DNA of 64,000 nucleotides from Gluconacetobacter diazotrophicus PA1 5 (GTDB taxonomy: Bacteria; Pseudomonadota; Alphaproteobacteria; Acetobacterales; Acetobacteraceae). A program made the position numbers and the translations under genes. Each line of letters starts with the position of its first letter. The first letter of the stretch is position 1. Shown piece by piece: positions 53,711 through 62,001 of this stretch. Where the stretch lies: positions 1,664,001 to 1,728,000 of the forward strand of contig NC_010125.1 of assembly GCF_000067045.1 (NCBI RefSeq), given 5' to 3'. Under the pieces are notes generated by a model. It was not told the origin of the DNA, made no database searches, and saw nothing but the letters and a program-made list of their open reading frames with translations.

Positions 53711-54454
53711 TTGGAAAACACGACCTACATCGCCCTGTCCCGCGTCGACGTGCTGTCCCGCGCGCTCGAAGTGACGGCCAACAACCTGGCCAACGCGAAC
53801 ACGGACGGTTTCAAGGCCTCGAAGGAGCTGTTCTCGGACTATCTCGTCCAGCAGAAGGACGTGCATGGGCTGCCGGGCGACAAGGAAGAGGTGTACACTC
53901 AGGACAGGTCGACCTATCAGGACCGTCTGCAGGGGGCGTTGCGGCAGACGGGCAACCTGACGGATTTCGCCATCAATGGCGAGGGCTATTTCGCCGTTCG
54001 CACCACGCAGGGGGTCCGGCTGACCCGCAATGGTGAATTCAACCGTCGCGCGGACGGGACGATCGTCGATGGTTCGGGAAACCCGCTGATCGACAGGAAC
54101 GGCAACAACGTGGTCATCCCGCCGCGGGATCATACGCTGTCGGTGGCGTCGGACGGAACGATGTCGACTGAAACCGGACGGGTCGCCACGCTGGACCTTG
54201 TGACCGTCGACAACCCCAATACCCTGGTGCCGGAGGGCGGCTACCTCCTGCGGCCGACGACGCCGACCCGGAACGTGGCCAACAAGGAAATACGGCAGGG
54301 GATGCTGGAGTCGAGCAACGTGAACGCCGTTTCCGAAACGACGGAGATGGTCGAGATCCAGCGCGATTACGACCTGACCTTCCAGTTGATCCAGACGGAA
54401 TCCACCCGCCAGTCCAACGCGATAGACAAGATCACGGCCGACCCGACCACATAG
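53711..54454 (+). CDS. flgF: Flagellar proximal rod protein FlgF
   Basis: 247 residues from TTG 53711, which has GGAG eight bases before and gives the usual FlgF start ENTTYIALSRVDVL; the ATG at 53690 adds seven residues and has no clear ribosome-binding site. ANNLANANTDGFKASKELFS and NGEGYFAVRTTQGVRLTRNG are rod-family motifs, and the C-terminus EIQRDYDLTFQLIQTE is conserved. Divergent from flgG and followed by flgK. Confidence 0.95.
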   Translation: MENTTYIALSRVDVLSRALEVTANNLANANTDGFKASKELFSDYLVQQKDVHGLPGDKEEVYTQDRSTYQDRLQGALRQTGNLTDFAINGEGYFAVRTTQGVRLTRNGEFNRRADGTIVDGSGNPLIDRNGNNVVIPPRDHTLSVASDGTMSTETGRVATLDLVTVDNPNTLVPEGGYLLRPTTPTRNVANKEIRQGMLESSNVNAVSETTEMVEIQRDYDLTFQLIQTESTRQSNAIDKITADPTT

Positions 54455-54507
54455 GCCCGACCGCGCGCGCAAAAGCCTTGTATTGGCCATGAACATACGC
54501 CATACGA

Positions 54508-54523
54508 AGGCAGTAGTGTTGCA
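54508..54523 (+). promoter_or_regulatory. Candidate sigma-54 promoter of flgK
   Basis: AGGCAGTAGTGTTGCA matches the -24/-12 consensus well: GGCA at -24, full TTGC at -12, GG and GC ten bases apart. The predicted start near 54534 lies 28 nt before the flgK ATG. The best such site in the window. Confidence 0.55.
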
Positions 54524-54561
54524 TGGGCATTGTGTGGCCGTGATTCGCGCGAGGGAATAAG

Positions 54562-56073
54562 ATGGACCTGCTGTCATCGCTGTCAACGGCCACCAGCGGA
54601 CTGAACGGGATCGAGTATCAGTTGGGCGTGCTGTCCAATAACGTCTCGAACTCGAGCACCACGGGATATGTCAGCGAGACGGCCGAGGTATCGTCGGCCG
54701 TGGCGGGTGGCGTCGGGGTCGGTATCAAGATCGGCACGACGCAACTGAGTGTGAACAAGGCCCTGATGGCCGCTCTTTACGGACAGAATGCGCAGGTGGC
54801 GTCGTTGACGGCGACGAACAACTCGCTGGCGGCGGTTTCAGACATCCAGGGATCGACATCGGCGGATGCGGGAAGCACGACCACGTTGGCCGACGAACTT
54901 GGCAATGTGCAAAGCGCCCTCACGACCCTGACCTCGACCCCCACGAACAGCGCGTCGCAATCGGACGTGTATTCCGCCGCGCAATCCCTGACCACCACCA
55001 TCCAGTCGCTTTCCTCGACCTATACGGCCCAGCGCCAGGACGCGGAAAACAGCGTTGTCTCGACGGTATCCTCCGTCAATTACGACCTGACGCAGATCGG
55101 GCAGCTCTCGCAGCAGATCATGAGCCTGCAGGCCAGCGGAGGAAGCACCGCCGACGTCGAGAACCAGCGTCTGCAGGTGATGTCGAGCCTGTCGTCCGAA
55201 CTTTCGGTCACGTTTTCCGAGACGTCGACCGGCGACATGATCGTCCGGACCGCCGATGGAACCGAGCTTCCGACCCGTCCCGACCAGATCGGGGAAAATG
55301 ACAGCACGGTCACGCTGCCCACCAGCACATGGCCGCTTTCGACATCCGGCAGCACCATTACCCCATCGTCGTACTACCAGGCTGGAGATACTAACTCGAC
55401 GATCTCCGGGATCACGCTGAACGGCACGGACATCACCGCGCATCTGACCGGTGGAACGCTCGGAGCGAACATCACGCTGCGCGACAGCACGTATCCGACG
55501 ATGCAGGCCCAGCTGGACTCGTTTTCTTCCACGCTCGCGACCCGGTTTTCCGATGCCGGGCTTTCGCTGTTCACCGATGGTACGGGGGCTGTTCCGGCAA
55601 CGGACCCGACGGCAGAGACGCCCAGCGGCATCGTCGGCCTGTCGTCGGTGATCAGCGTGGATACGTCCGCGCCGCTGACGACGGACGGCGATACGTCGAC
55701 GATTACGGCGGTCCTCAGCACGGCTTTCGGAACCGCTTCGACGGATGTGAGCGGTTCGCTTGAAGCGCCGTCAAGCGGCCTTGGACCGGAGGGCAATCTG
55801 TCGACCGGATATTCGGGCACCCAGGGACTGGTGGCCCTTGCCACGTCCCTGACCTCGGCCCAGGGCGCGGTCATCGGCGACGCCACCGACGATCTGACGT
55901 CCGCTACCTCGGTGCAGACAACGTTGCAGACGTCTGTCGCCAACGTGTCCGGCGTAAACGTGGACGATCAGATGTCGACGGTCGTCGCGCTGCAGAACGC
56001 CTACGCGGCCAATGCGAAAGTGGTGACCGCGGTGCAGACGATGTTCACCGCGCTTCTCGACGCGATCCAATAG
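54562..56073 (+). CDS. flgK: Hook-filament junction protein FlgK
   Basis: 503 residues. The N-terminal motif STATSGLNGIEYQLGVLSNN and NVSNSSTTGYVSETAEVSSA and the C-terminal VVALQNAYAANAKVVTAVQT are diagnostic of FlgK (HAP1). The central part is Ser/Thr/Ala-rich. It joins hook and filament. GAGGGAATAAG precedes the ATG. flgL follows after 19 nt. Confidence 0.96.
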   Translation: MDLLSSLSTATSGLNGIEYQLGVLSNNVSNSSTTGYVSETAEVSSAVAGGVGVGIKIGTTQLSVNKALMAALYGQNAQVASLTATNNSLAAVSDIQGSTSADAGSTTTLADELGNVQSALTTLTSTPTNSASQSDVYSAAQSLTTTIQSLSSTYTAQRQDAENSVVSTVSSVNYDLTQIGQLSQQIMSLQASGGSTADVENQRLQVMSSLSSELSVTFSETSTGDMIVRTADGTELPTRPDQIGENDSTVTLPTSTWPLSTSGSTITPSSYYQAGDTNSTISGITLNGTDITAHLTGGTLGANITLRDSTYPTMQAQLDSFSSTLATRFSDAGLSLFTDGTGAVPATDPTAETPSGIVGLSSVISVDTSAPLTTDGDTSTITAVLSTAFGTASTDVSGSLEAPSSGLGPEGNLSTGYSGTQGLVALATSLTSAQGAVIGDATDDLTSATSVQTTLQTSVANVSGVNVDDQMSTVVALQNAYAANAKVVTAVQTMFTALLDAIQ

Positions 56074-56092
56074 ACGGCTGGGAGACACCGCC

Positions 56093-57169
56093 ATGAGCAC
56101 GACTATCGGTCAGTACGGAAATTTCGGATCGTCCCTCATCCTCTCCGCCGGTATCGACGCGATGACGCAGGAGCAGCAGACGATCGCGTGGGAGACGTCC
56201 ACGGATACGCTTTCGGAAACCTACGCCGGTCTTGGCCAGGCGCGATCCGCCGCCATTTCCCTTGCCCCGCAGATCACCCAGGTCGCAGCCTGGCAGACCA
56301 ACGTGACGAATGCCCAGAACAGCCTGTCCGTCCAGGCGGATGCGTTGACGCAGATCGTCTCGTTGGCGCAGTCGCTGTCCACCAGCCTGATCGGCGTCAC
56401 CGGAACGACGACGGACAGCGCCGTCACGGCCACCGCGGGCGAGGCGACGACCGCGCTGTCGGAGCTTGCAACCGTCCTCAATACGTCCGACGGATCCGGG
56501 TATGTCTTTGCGGGCAAGGATTCGACCGAGCCCCCGATCGAGGACACGGCATCGGTTACAAGCGGCACGCTCGCCACGCAGATCGCCAGCATCGTCAGTT
56601 CCTTGGGGTCTTCCGACGCATCGACCGTTATCGAGCAGGCCACGACCGCGGCAGCCGACAATACGGCGGGCACGTCGGTTTTCTCGTCGCAGCTTTCGGT
56701 CTCGGGGGATGCGGCGACCGCTCTGCAGAAGTCGGTCGTAACCGGCAGCAATACGTCGACCGAGGTCGGCATCGTGGCGACACAGGGAACTGCAGCGAGC
56801 CTGACCTCCACCGGCTCTCCCATCCGGGACCTGATGCGCGACATGATGATCGTTTCCGGCACGAGCGGGATGTCGTCCACCACGAGCGGGTATTCGGATC
56901 TGGTCAGCCAGGTCTATTCGTCTCTTCAGACCACCATCAGCCAGCTTACGGATATGGAATCGTCGGTCGGGACGACACAGGACAATTTGACCGCAAATGC
57001 CACCCTGCTGACCAGCATGAATACCGCGCTGACGGGTCAGCTTGGCGATGCCCGCGATGCCGATCTCGCCGCGGTGGCGGTGCAGTCGTCCAGCCTCGAT
57101 ACCAGTCTCAAGGCATCGTACATGCTGGTTTCGGACATGAAGAGCCTGACGCTGGCGAATTACATCTAG
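56093..57169 (+). CDS. flgL: Hook-filament junction protein FlgL
   Basis: 358 residues, flagellin-like in its ends. STDTLSETYAGLGQARSAAI near residue 35, GEATTALSELATVLNTSDGS and GYVFAGKDSTEPPIED in the middle and the C-terminal SSSLDTSLKASYMLVSDMKS support FlgL (HAP3). It links FlgK to flagellin. Last gene of the flgK-flgL unit; an inverted repeat CCAATGT...ACATTGG follows at 57179-57220. Confidence 0.92.
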   Translation: MSTTIGQYGNFGSSLILSAGIDAMTQEQQTIAWETSTDTLSETYAGLGQARSAAISLAPQITQVAAWQTNVTNAQNSLSVQADALTQIVSLAQSLSTSLIGVTGTTTDSAVTATAGEATTALSELATVLNTSDGSGYVFAGKDSTEPPIEDTASVTSGTLATQIASIVSSLGSSDASTVIEQATTAAADNTAGTSVFSSQLSVSGDAATALQKSVVTGSNTSTEVGIVATQGTAASLTSTGSPIRDLMRDMMIVSGTSGMSSTTSGYSDLVSQVYSSLQTTISQLTDMESSVGTTQDNLTANATLLTSMNTALTGQLGDARDADLAAVAVQSSSLDTSLKASYMLVSDMKSLTLANYI

Positions 57170-57276
57170 GCATTCCGTCCAATGTTCCGGATCTGATGGA
57201 TTTCAGGTTCGGGACATTGGATCATCCAATATTGTAATGACCTGTTGATGTCCTGAACGACAACAGCAGGATAGCT

Positions 57277-57295
57277 CATTCGATCATATCGAATG
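57277..57295. promoter_or_regulatory. Perfect 19-bp palindrome upstream of mucR-like gene
   Basis: CATTCGAT, centre CAT, ATCGAATG: eight-base arms with no mismatch. Position far from both genes and symmetric sequence suit a protein-binding operator. Confidence 0.45.
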
Positions 57296-57641
57296 GAAAT
57301 TCCTTCGGGGCATGATCGCCATCAGGAGCGGCCCATGCGGGGTCCGCCGCCAGCAGGGAATGCCTTGCAAGGCCAGGGCAGGCGGTGCCGCTTCATCGGA
57401 CCGGGCGGCACAGCGGCCAGGCCCGCGGCGAACAGCGATAAATTTAACGAAGGCCTATGGATCTGCGGGCCAGTTGCCACGTTATCCCTATGGCCTTCTC
57501 AAGGCTCATGGCGCGTTTCAGGATAGGGCCGGCTCGTTTCGCTTCCGAATGTTCAGCGCGGCGCGTGAGGCCGACTTTCGGAGATTATTATGAGAATTGA
57601 TCCCGCTGACTACGGTATTTCAAGGCGGGGGGAATAAATTT

Positions 57642-57660
57642 CCACCTCAGAATGAGGTGG
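57642..57660 (+). promoter_or_regulatory. Hairpin covering the ribosome-binding site of mucR-like gene
   Basis: CCACCTCA (57642-57649), loop GAA, TGAGGTGG (57653-57660). The right arm contains GAGGTGG, the Shine-Dalgarno sequence of the ATG at 57666. In RNA the eight-base stem would hide the site, so translation could be controlled. As DNA it could also be an operator. Confidence 0.55.
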
Positions 57661-57665
57661 TGAAC

Positions 57666-58586
57666 ATGTGTATTGTGGAGGCTGTCGTGGCGGATACCAG
57701 CACAGATAATATTTTTACCTCACCTGTGGGTCACATTACGGACATGCGCATCAGCCGCCTTGTCGGAAGGCTGCATACGGAATTCCTTCCCCTGCAAACG
57801 CCCGATGCGATTATCGAGCAGGCCGGCAAGGTCAAGGACGTGACGGTCGCCTTGAAAAGGATCGCGGTGAATAGCCCGGAGCGCCTGGGGGCTATCCTTG
57901 GCATCCTGTCCGAAATGGCAGATGTCGGGATTATCCGCAATATGGACGATGCACTTCAGGAAGCACTGCGCATCGAGAACAAGCTGCCTATCGAGGTGAT
58001 CGAGGGCGTTCGGACCATGGACGCAACGGGACCGGCGCTGCCTCGGCGGCCTTATCCATCCAAGCCACGCGTGGCACCGAATGTGGCCTATCGGAAAGTC
58101 AACGCCGTGGCTCCGTCCGGTTCCGCGCCGGGGCAGGGGGCGAGCCAGATACCAGACCTGCCGTCCGGACAGGCCGAAATGCCCGCCAAGGCGGACTATG
58201 GACGGGAAGCCACCCTGGCGGCCGGTGACGGAGTCCAGCCCGGTATGTCGCTTGAACTGCCATGGAAACCCCGTCAGTGGATTGCCAAGCGGGACCATCC
58301 CACCCACCCGGTGCAGAACTCGGTCCGTGAGGATTCCCTGACGTGCCTGCATTGCGGCGAGGCGTTTACGATGCTCAAGCGTCATATCGAAAACAAGCAC
58401 AGGCAGACGCCCGAGGCATATCGCGTGTATTGGGGATTGCCGGCGAATTACCCCATGGCCAGCGAGGCCTATTCCGAGATGAAAAAGGCCGAGGCGGAGA
58501 TATCCAAGTTCGGCTCCTACGACCGGCGGAAAAGGAACCAGAAAAAGGAAGCCAAGGGGCGGGGCGCGAACAGCGCGTGGCGCTGA
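57666..58586 (+). CDS. MucR/Ros-like zinc-finger transcription regulator, extended form
   Basis: 306 residues, about twice the usual MucR length. The C-terminal domain has the Ros-type finger: Cys 227, Cys 230, His 240 and His 245 (C-x2-C-x9-H-x4-H in LTCLHCGEAFTMLKRHIENK), followed by TPEAYRVYWGLPANYPM, as in MucR. The N-terminal part (about 20-110) is helical and the middle (110-215) Pro/Ala-rich. MucR-type proteins bind AT-rich DNA and often repress or activate flagellar and exopolysaccharide genes. The basic tail RRKRNQKKEAKGRG is unusual. ATG 57666 is chosen for its ribosome-binding site; the open frame goes back to 57597. Confidence 0.88.
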   Translation: MCIVEAVVADTSTDNIFTSPVGHITDMRISRLVGRLHTEFLPLQTPDAIIEQAGKVKDVTVALKRIAVNSPERLGAILGILSEMADVGIIRNMDDALQEALRIENKLPIEVIEGVRTMDATGPALPRRPYPSKPRVAPNVAYRKVNAVAPSGSAPGQGASQIPDLPSGQAEMPAKADYGREATLAAGDGVQPGMSLELPWKPRQWIAKRDHPTHPVQNSVREDSLTCLHCGEAFTMLKRHIENKHRQTPEAYRVYWGLPANYPMASEAYSEMKKAEAEISKFGSYDRRKRNQKKEAKGRGANSAWR

Positions 58587-58674
58587 GGCCGGCGGGGGCT
58601 GGCGCGGATCGTGATGGGGTGGGCTCACCTCATCATGCGAAGACGGGCCGAAAGGACAGGTCTGGCGATCGGAG

Positions 58675-59385
58675 TCAGGCGGAATTGCCCGATCGTGACC
58701 TGTTCTGGCGTCCTTCGCGCCTGCGACCGGGGGTGGGCTTGTTCCCTGCGGGTTCGTTGCCCGCCGACTTGCTCCCCGTGGGTTTGTTTCCCGTGGGTTT
58801 GTCCTCCGGCGACTTGTCCTCGGCGGGCGTGTCCTCTTCCAGGTCCACGACCGTTGCGTCGGCCGGTGATGCGACGATGGAATCAGGCTTGTCCGACGCA
58901 TCCTGGTCCGAGCCGGCATCCTCGGCCTCTGGCGTATGGGGCGAGGACGTCAGCTCCGGACTGCAATCCGGGTATCGGAGATTCCTGGCTTCCTGGACAA
59001 GTTCCAGCCGGGTTTCCTCGGTCTTCTCGAGCAAATCTTCCAGTCGCCTCTCCTGGGACGGTATCTTCGTCGCCAGGCCCTGAAGGCGGTCGGCCATCGA
59101 ATCGGCCTTGCTCACCATGGTGTCGAGTTCCGTGCTCGCCATCTTGGCCTGTTCGATCATCCTGCTGAGCGGACGTCCGCTGACCTCGCCGGCAATGCGC
59201 AGTTTTTCGACCCCTTCTTCGGCGCTTTTCACACTGCTTTGCAGTTTCTCGACGAGACCGAGGAGGCTTTCACGGTCCCGCTTCAGGTTCGACAGGACGC
59301 GACTGAAATAGAGGCTGTAGATTATTCCCAAAAGCAGGAAGAACGACAGGATGATCTCGATGATCATCTGGATCTGTGTCAGCAT
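58675..59385 (-). CDS. DUF6468 family flagellar protein
   Basis: 236 residues. An N-terminal membrane helix (IIEIILSFFLLLGIIYSLYF) is followed by a coiled coil (to about residue 130) and a disordered acidic and Lys/Pro-rich tail. The helix plus coiled coil fits DUF6468, found next to fliL-fliM in alphaproteobacteria. Its job is not known; an inner-membrane motor accessory is plausible. The tail is built of six five-residue repeats. Confidence 0.72.
   Translation of the reverse strand: MLTQIQMIIEIILSFFLLLGIIYSLYFSRVLSNLKRDRESLLGLVEKLQSSVKSAEEGVEKLRIAGEVSGRPLSRMIEQAKMASTELDTMVSKADSMADRLQGLATKIPSQERRLEDLLEKTEETRLELVQEARNLRYPDCSPELTSSPHTPEAEDAGSDQDASDKPDSIVASPADATVVDLEEDTPAEDKSPEDKPTGNKPTGSKSAGNEPAGNKPTPGRRREGRQNRSRSGNSA
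58735..58824 (-). repeat. Six 15-nt tandem repeats in the DUF6468 gene
   Basis: Six in-frame 15-base units, such as GGGTTTGTTTCCCGT on the plus strand, encode variants of KPTGN, KPTGS and NEPAG near the C-terminus. Copy number could vary between strains. Confidence 0.85.
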
Positions 59386-59515
59386 CTGCTCGATGATCTC
59401 CAGTCTGTCACGTACTCTGGCTTTCTGTTCTTAAAGCATCGTCTTGCGACTGGACGAGTCCGCCCCGTCGCGTTCCAGTCCCCGCCGCACGGGGCGGGGC
59501 GACGGTCCATTCCAT

Positions 59516-60769
59516 TCAGGCTTGCGTCTTCTGCTCGTCTGGCGGGGCCGGATCGGGAACGGCCGCCTCGTTCATGTGCGGCCCAGCGGGTGGCACCAGC
59601 CTCTTCTCGATCTTAACGGCTGCCTTGTCCTGCAGTTTTCCCAGCCGTCCCTCGAACAGGGGGGTCTGGCCGCATTGGAGCCGGACGTGGATCGGTGTTC
59701 CGTTCTGATGGGGAAAGCTGATCAGCATGCCGGGACGGAGGCCGAGGACCTCCGAAAGCAGAATCGTCTTTTCCTCGAATACCGCCGAAACCTGGATGTC
59801 GGTTTCGAGAATTTCGGAAACCAGGTGACCTTCCCATTTTGAATCGCGTCCGAACCGCTCGCCCATGAATTGCTGGGACAACTGATCGCGGACAGGTTCC
59901 AGCGTCACGTAGGGAATGATCAGGTCCAGGCTTCCGCTCCGGTCCTCCATGTCGATGTGAAGCTTGGTCATCACGACGGCGTTCGAGGCGCGTGCGATCG
60001 CGGCGAAGCGCGCACTGACCTCAAGCCGCTCGAACGTCAGGTCGATGGTGCAGACCGGATTGAAGGCCGTGGAAAGATCGTTGAGCGTCAACGTGACGAG
60101 CTTTTCGATCAGCGCCCTTTCGATGGCGGTATGTGGGCGCGCTTCCACCCCTGCGTAGCCGACCCCGCGCGGACCACCCATCAGGATGTCGATGATCGAG
60201 TAGGACAGCGCGGAATCGATGACGATCAGGCCGTAATTTTCCCATTGCACGGCCTTGAAGACCGCGAACAGGGACGATGACGGCACGGCATTCATATAGT
60301 CGCCGAAGCTCATCGAGCGCATGCCGTCGATGGTGATTTCGACGTTGTCGTTCGTGAAGCTGCGGAGCGTGGACGACAACATCCGGACCAGGCGGTCGAA
60401 TACGATCTCCAGCATCGGCAGGCGTTCGTAGGCCACGAACCCTGCCTTGATGACCCGTTCCAGGCCGGACTCTTCCTTGATGGGAAGCCCGCCGAACGCG
60501 TTCCCCAGCAGGCTGTCGATTTCGGACTGGTCCAGCACGTGACCACCCATATCGTCATGAGCCATCGCGGGCGAACTGTCTTCCTTGGCGGCGTGCCCGC
60601 CGCCTGCCCCGGCAGGCGCGGCCTCATGCACGGGCTCGGGCTGGGATCCGGCGGCCGTCTCGTGGTGGTCGGCTCCCTTCGTCGTGTCGTCCCCGTCCTG
60701 CATGTCGTTGCTTGCCGCCGTTCCCAGATGAGTAAAATTTTTCGATATTTCGGAGGTCTGCGGGATCAC
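59516..60769 (-). CDS. fliM: Flagellar motor switch protein FliM
   Basis: 417 residues; the first 80 are a poorly conserved acidic stretch. LDQSEIDSLLGNAFG (about 79-93) is the FliM N-terminal CheY-P binding motif (usually LSQ-EIDALL). The middle domain has YMNAVPSSSLFAVFKAVQWE and LMGGPRGVGYAGVEARPHTA; the C-terminal SpoA domain has VLGLRPGMLISFPH and FEGRLGKLQDKAAVKIEKRL. FliM sits between FliG and FliN in the C ring. It overlaps fliL by four bases. Confidence 0.97.
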   Translation of the reverse strand: MIPQTSEISKNFTHLGTAASNDMQDGDDTTKGADHHETAAGSQPEPVHEAAPAGAGGGHAAKEDSSPAMAHDDMGGHVLDQSEIDSLLGNAFGGLPIKEESGLERVIKAGFVAYERLPMLEIVFDRLVRMLSSTLRSFTNDNVEITIDGMRSMSFGDYMNAVPSSSLFAVFKAVQWENYGLIVIDSALSYSIIDILMGGPRGVGYAGVEARPHTAIERALIEKLVTLTLNDLSTAFNPVCTIDLTFERLEVSARFAAIARASNAVVMTKLHIDMEDRSGSLDLIIPYVTLEPVRDQLSQQFMGERFGRDSKWEGHLVSEILETDIQVSAVFEEKTILLSEVLGLRPGMLISFPHQNGTPIHVRLQCGQTPLFEGRLGKLQDKAAVKIEKRLVPPAGPHMNEAAVPDPAPPDEQKTQA

Positions 60770-61338
60770 TGGACGAGAAAATCGACGAGGTAGAGATTGG
60801 TCACCTTCAAGGGCGCCATGTCGACGCGCAGGCGGCGCATGATGGCTTCGCGCAGCCGATATATCCCGTTGCCCCGGATATCCTGCGGGCGGGTTTCATG
60901 CAGGTACGTCTGGAACACGTCCTGGATCTCGGGAATCCTGTCCTGGAGCGAGGCTTCGTCGGACGCGCCCGAGATCTCGACCTTCGCGGTGATCTTCACA
61001 TAGACCGGACGTCCATCTCCGCTATCGAGGTTGGAGATGATCGGCGGAATGCCGAGAATAATGGGCGGATGAAGGACACTGTCGGCGGCGCTCTCCCGGC
61101 TCGCCACGTCCTTCTCGACCTTCTGCGCTACGCCGCCCCGCTCCCACTTCACGCCGCCGGCGACAAGCAGAAGGGCCGCGATCCCGCCCGCGGCGGCGAT
61201 GATCAGCTTCCGCTTCGCAGGCTTTGCGTCCTTCCTGTGAGGGAGAGCCGTCTCCGCCGTTTCCGCCCGCAGCGCCGACTCCTTCCGTGCCCCTCCAAGC
61301 GGGGAGGCGGTTGGGCCGCCGGTTGCAGTCTCGCTCAT
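60766..61338 (-). CDS. fliL: Flagellar basal body-associated protein FliL
   Basis: 190 residues: a cytoplasmic N-terminus, one membrane helix (LIIAAAGGIAALLLVAGGVK, about 45-64) and a periplasmic domain with PVYVKITAKVEISGASDEAS and IRGNGIYRLREAIMRRLRVD, ending VTNLYLVDFLVQ. FliL surrounds the stator and increases torque. First gene of fliL-fliM-DUF6468. Confidence 0.95.
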   Translation of the reverse strand: MSETATGGPTASPLGGARKESALRAETAETALPHRKDAKPAKRKLIIAAAGGIAALLLVAGGVKWERGGVAQKVEKDVASRESAADSVLHPPIILGIPPIISNLDSGDGRPVYVKITAKVEISGASDEASLQDRIPEIQDVFQTYLHETRPQDIRGNGIYRLREAIMRRLRVDMAPLKVTNLYLVDFLVQ

Positions 61339-61769
61339 ATGTGGGGGCTCCGGGAGGGTAAAATCTATCCATCGGCAGTCTAGCCATTGGGCCGCGCCTA
61401 CTCAATGGTCTCTATATGGCCATGCCGGCTGGCGGCCGGGCCGGCCGATGCCTATATGCATGCATAGCGACATGACCGGGGGATTTTCGCCGCCGTCGAC
61501 AGGGGCGGCAGAGCATTCTGTGCCGAAAAGGGCGCACCTGTCACTGTTGCAATTTGTTGCGTTGCGGTTCGACGAATTGCTTGCCGAAAGGGTGGGTGTT
61601 CTTGGTCTGTTTGCGTGGAACGAAATAGCTTTCATTCGGGCTACGAATGATTTTTATAATTTACTTCCGGTTGCGGTTTGCGTAGAACCGCGTTCATGCC
61701 CAGCCTATTCCATGCGGGTCGTTGGGCGTTGCTGCTTGTTCGTGCGACTGAATGTGATATGGAAATCCG
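61339..61769. other. Divergent intergenic region fliL/flp
   Basis: About 430 bases without a supported gene. It is more AT-rich than its surroundings and contains a 12-bp palindrome TATGCATGCATA at 61455-61466, CCATTG-N13-CAATGG near 61385, and TATAAT at 61655-61660. Confidence 0.45.
61655..61660 (+). promoter_or_regulatory. Possible -10 box of the flp/cpa operon
   Basis: An exact TATAAT 110 bases before flp. No convincing -35 lies at the right distance (best TTCATT at 61631), so the call is tentative. Confidence 0.3.
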
Positions 61770-61940
61770 ATGAATACTCTTCTTCTGAAATTGCTTGTCC
61801 TCAAGAATAGCCGTCGCGGCGTTACGGCGCTGGAATATGGCCTGATCGCGGCCCTGATCGCTGCGGTCATCATGACCGCGGTAGGGACGATCGGCAGCAA
61901 GCTGAACACGGTTTTCAGCTCTATCGGTACCGATCTCTAA
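61770..61940 (+). CDS. flp: Flp family type IVb pilin
   Basis: 56 residues, starting with KLLVLKNSRRGVTALEYGLI, where the Gly-Val-Thr-Ala-Leu-Glu-Tyr motif is the Flp prepilin cleavage site (cut after Gly; Glu+5 and Tyr+6 present). A hydrophobic stretch IAALIAAVIMTAVGTIG follows. This is the major subunit of the Tad pilus, used for surface attachment. cpaA, encoding its prepilin peptidase, is the next gene. Confidence 0.93.
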   Translation: MNTLLLKLLVLKNSRRGVTALEYGLIAALIAAVIMTAVGTIGSKLNTVFSSIGTDL

Positions 61941-62001
61941 TTGAACGCAGGGTAAGTCGCCAAGGCATGTCACTGGCCTGAGTATATGAGAAACTGGTGG
62001 G

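Larger units (their letters stand above)
57170..57665 (+). other. Intergenic region flgL/mucR-like with inverted repeats
   Basis: No gene is supported in about 500 bases. It holds CCAATGTTCC...GGGACATTGG (57179-57220), the perfect palindrome CATTCGAT-CAT-ATCGAATG (57277-57295) and the hairpin at 57642-57660. AT content is higher than in the coding neighbours. It probably carries the promoter and operators of the MucR-like gene. Confidence 0.5.

Noticed and set aside
61448-61810. 120-codon open frame before and across flp
   Set aside because: It overlaps the start of the clear Flp pilin gene in another frame and has poor, AT-rich codon use; treated as promoter region.
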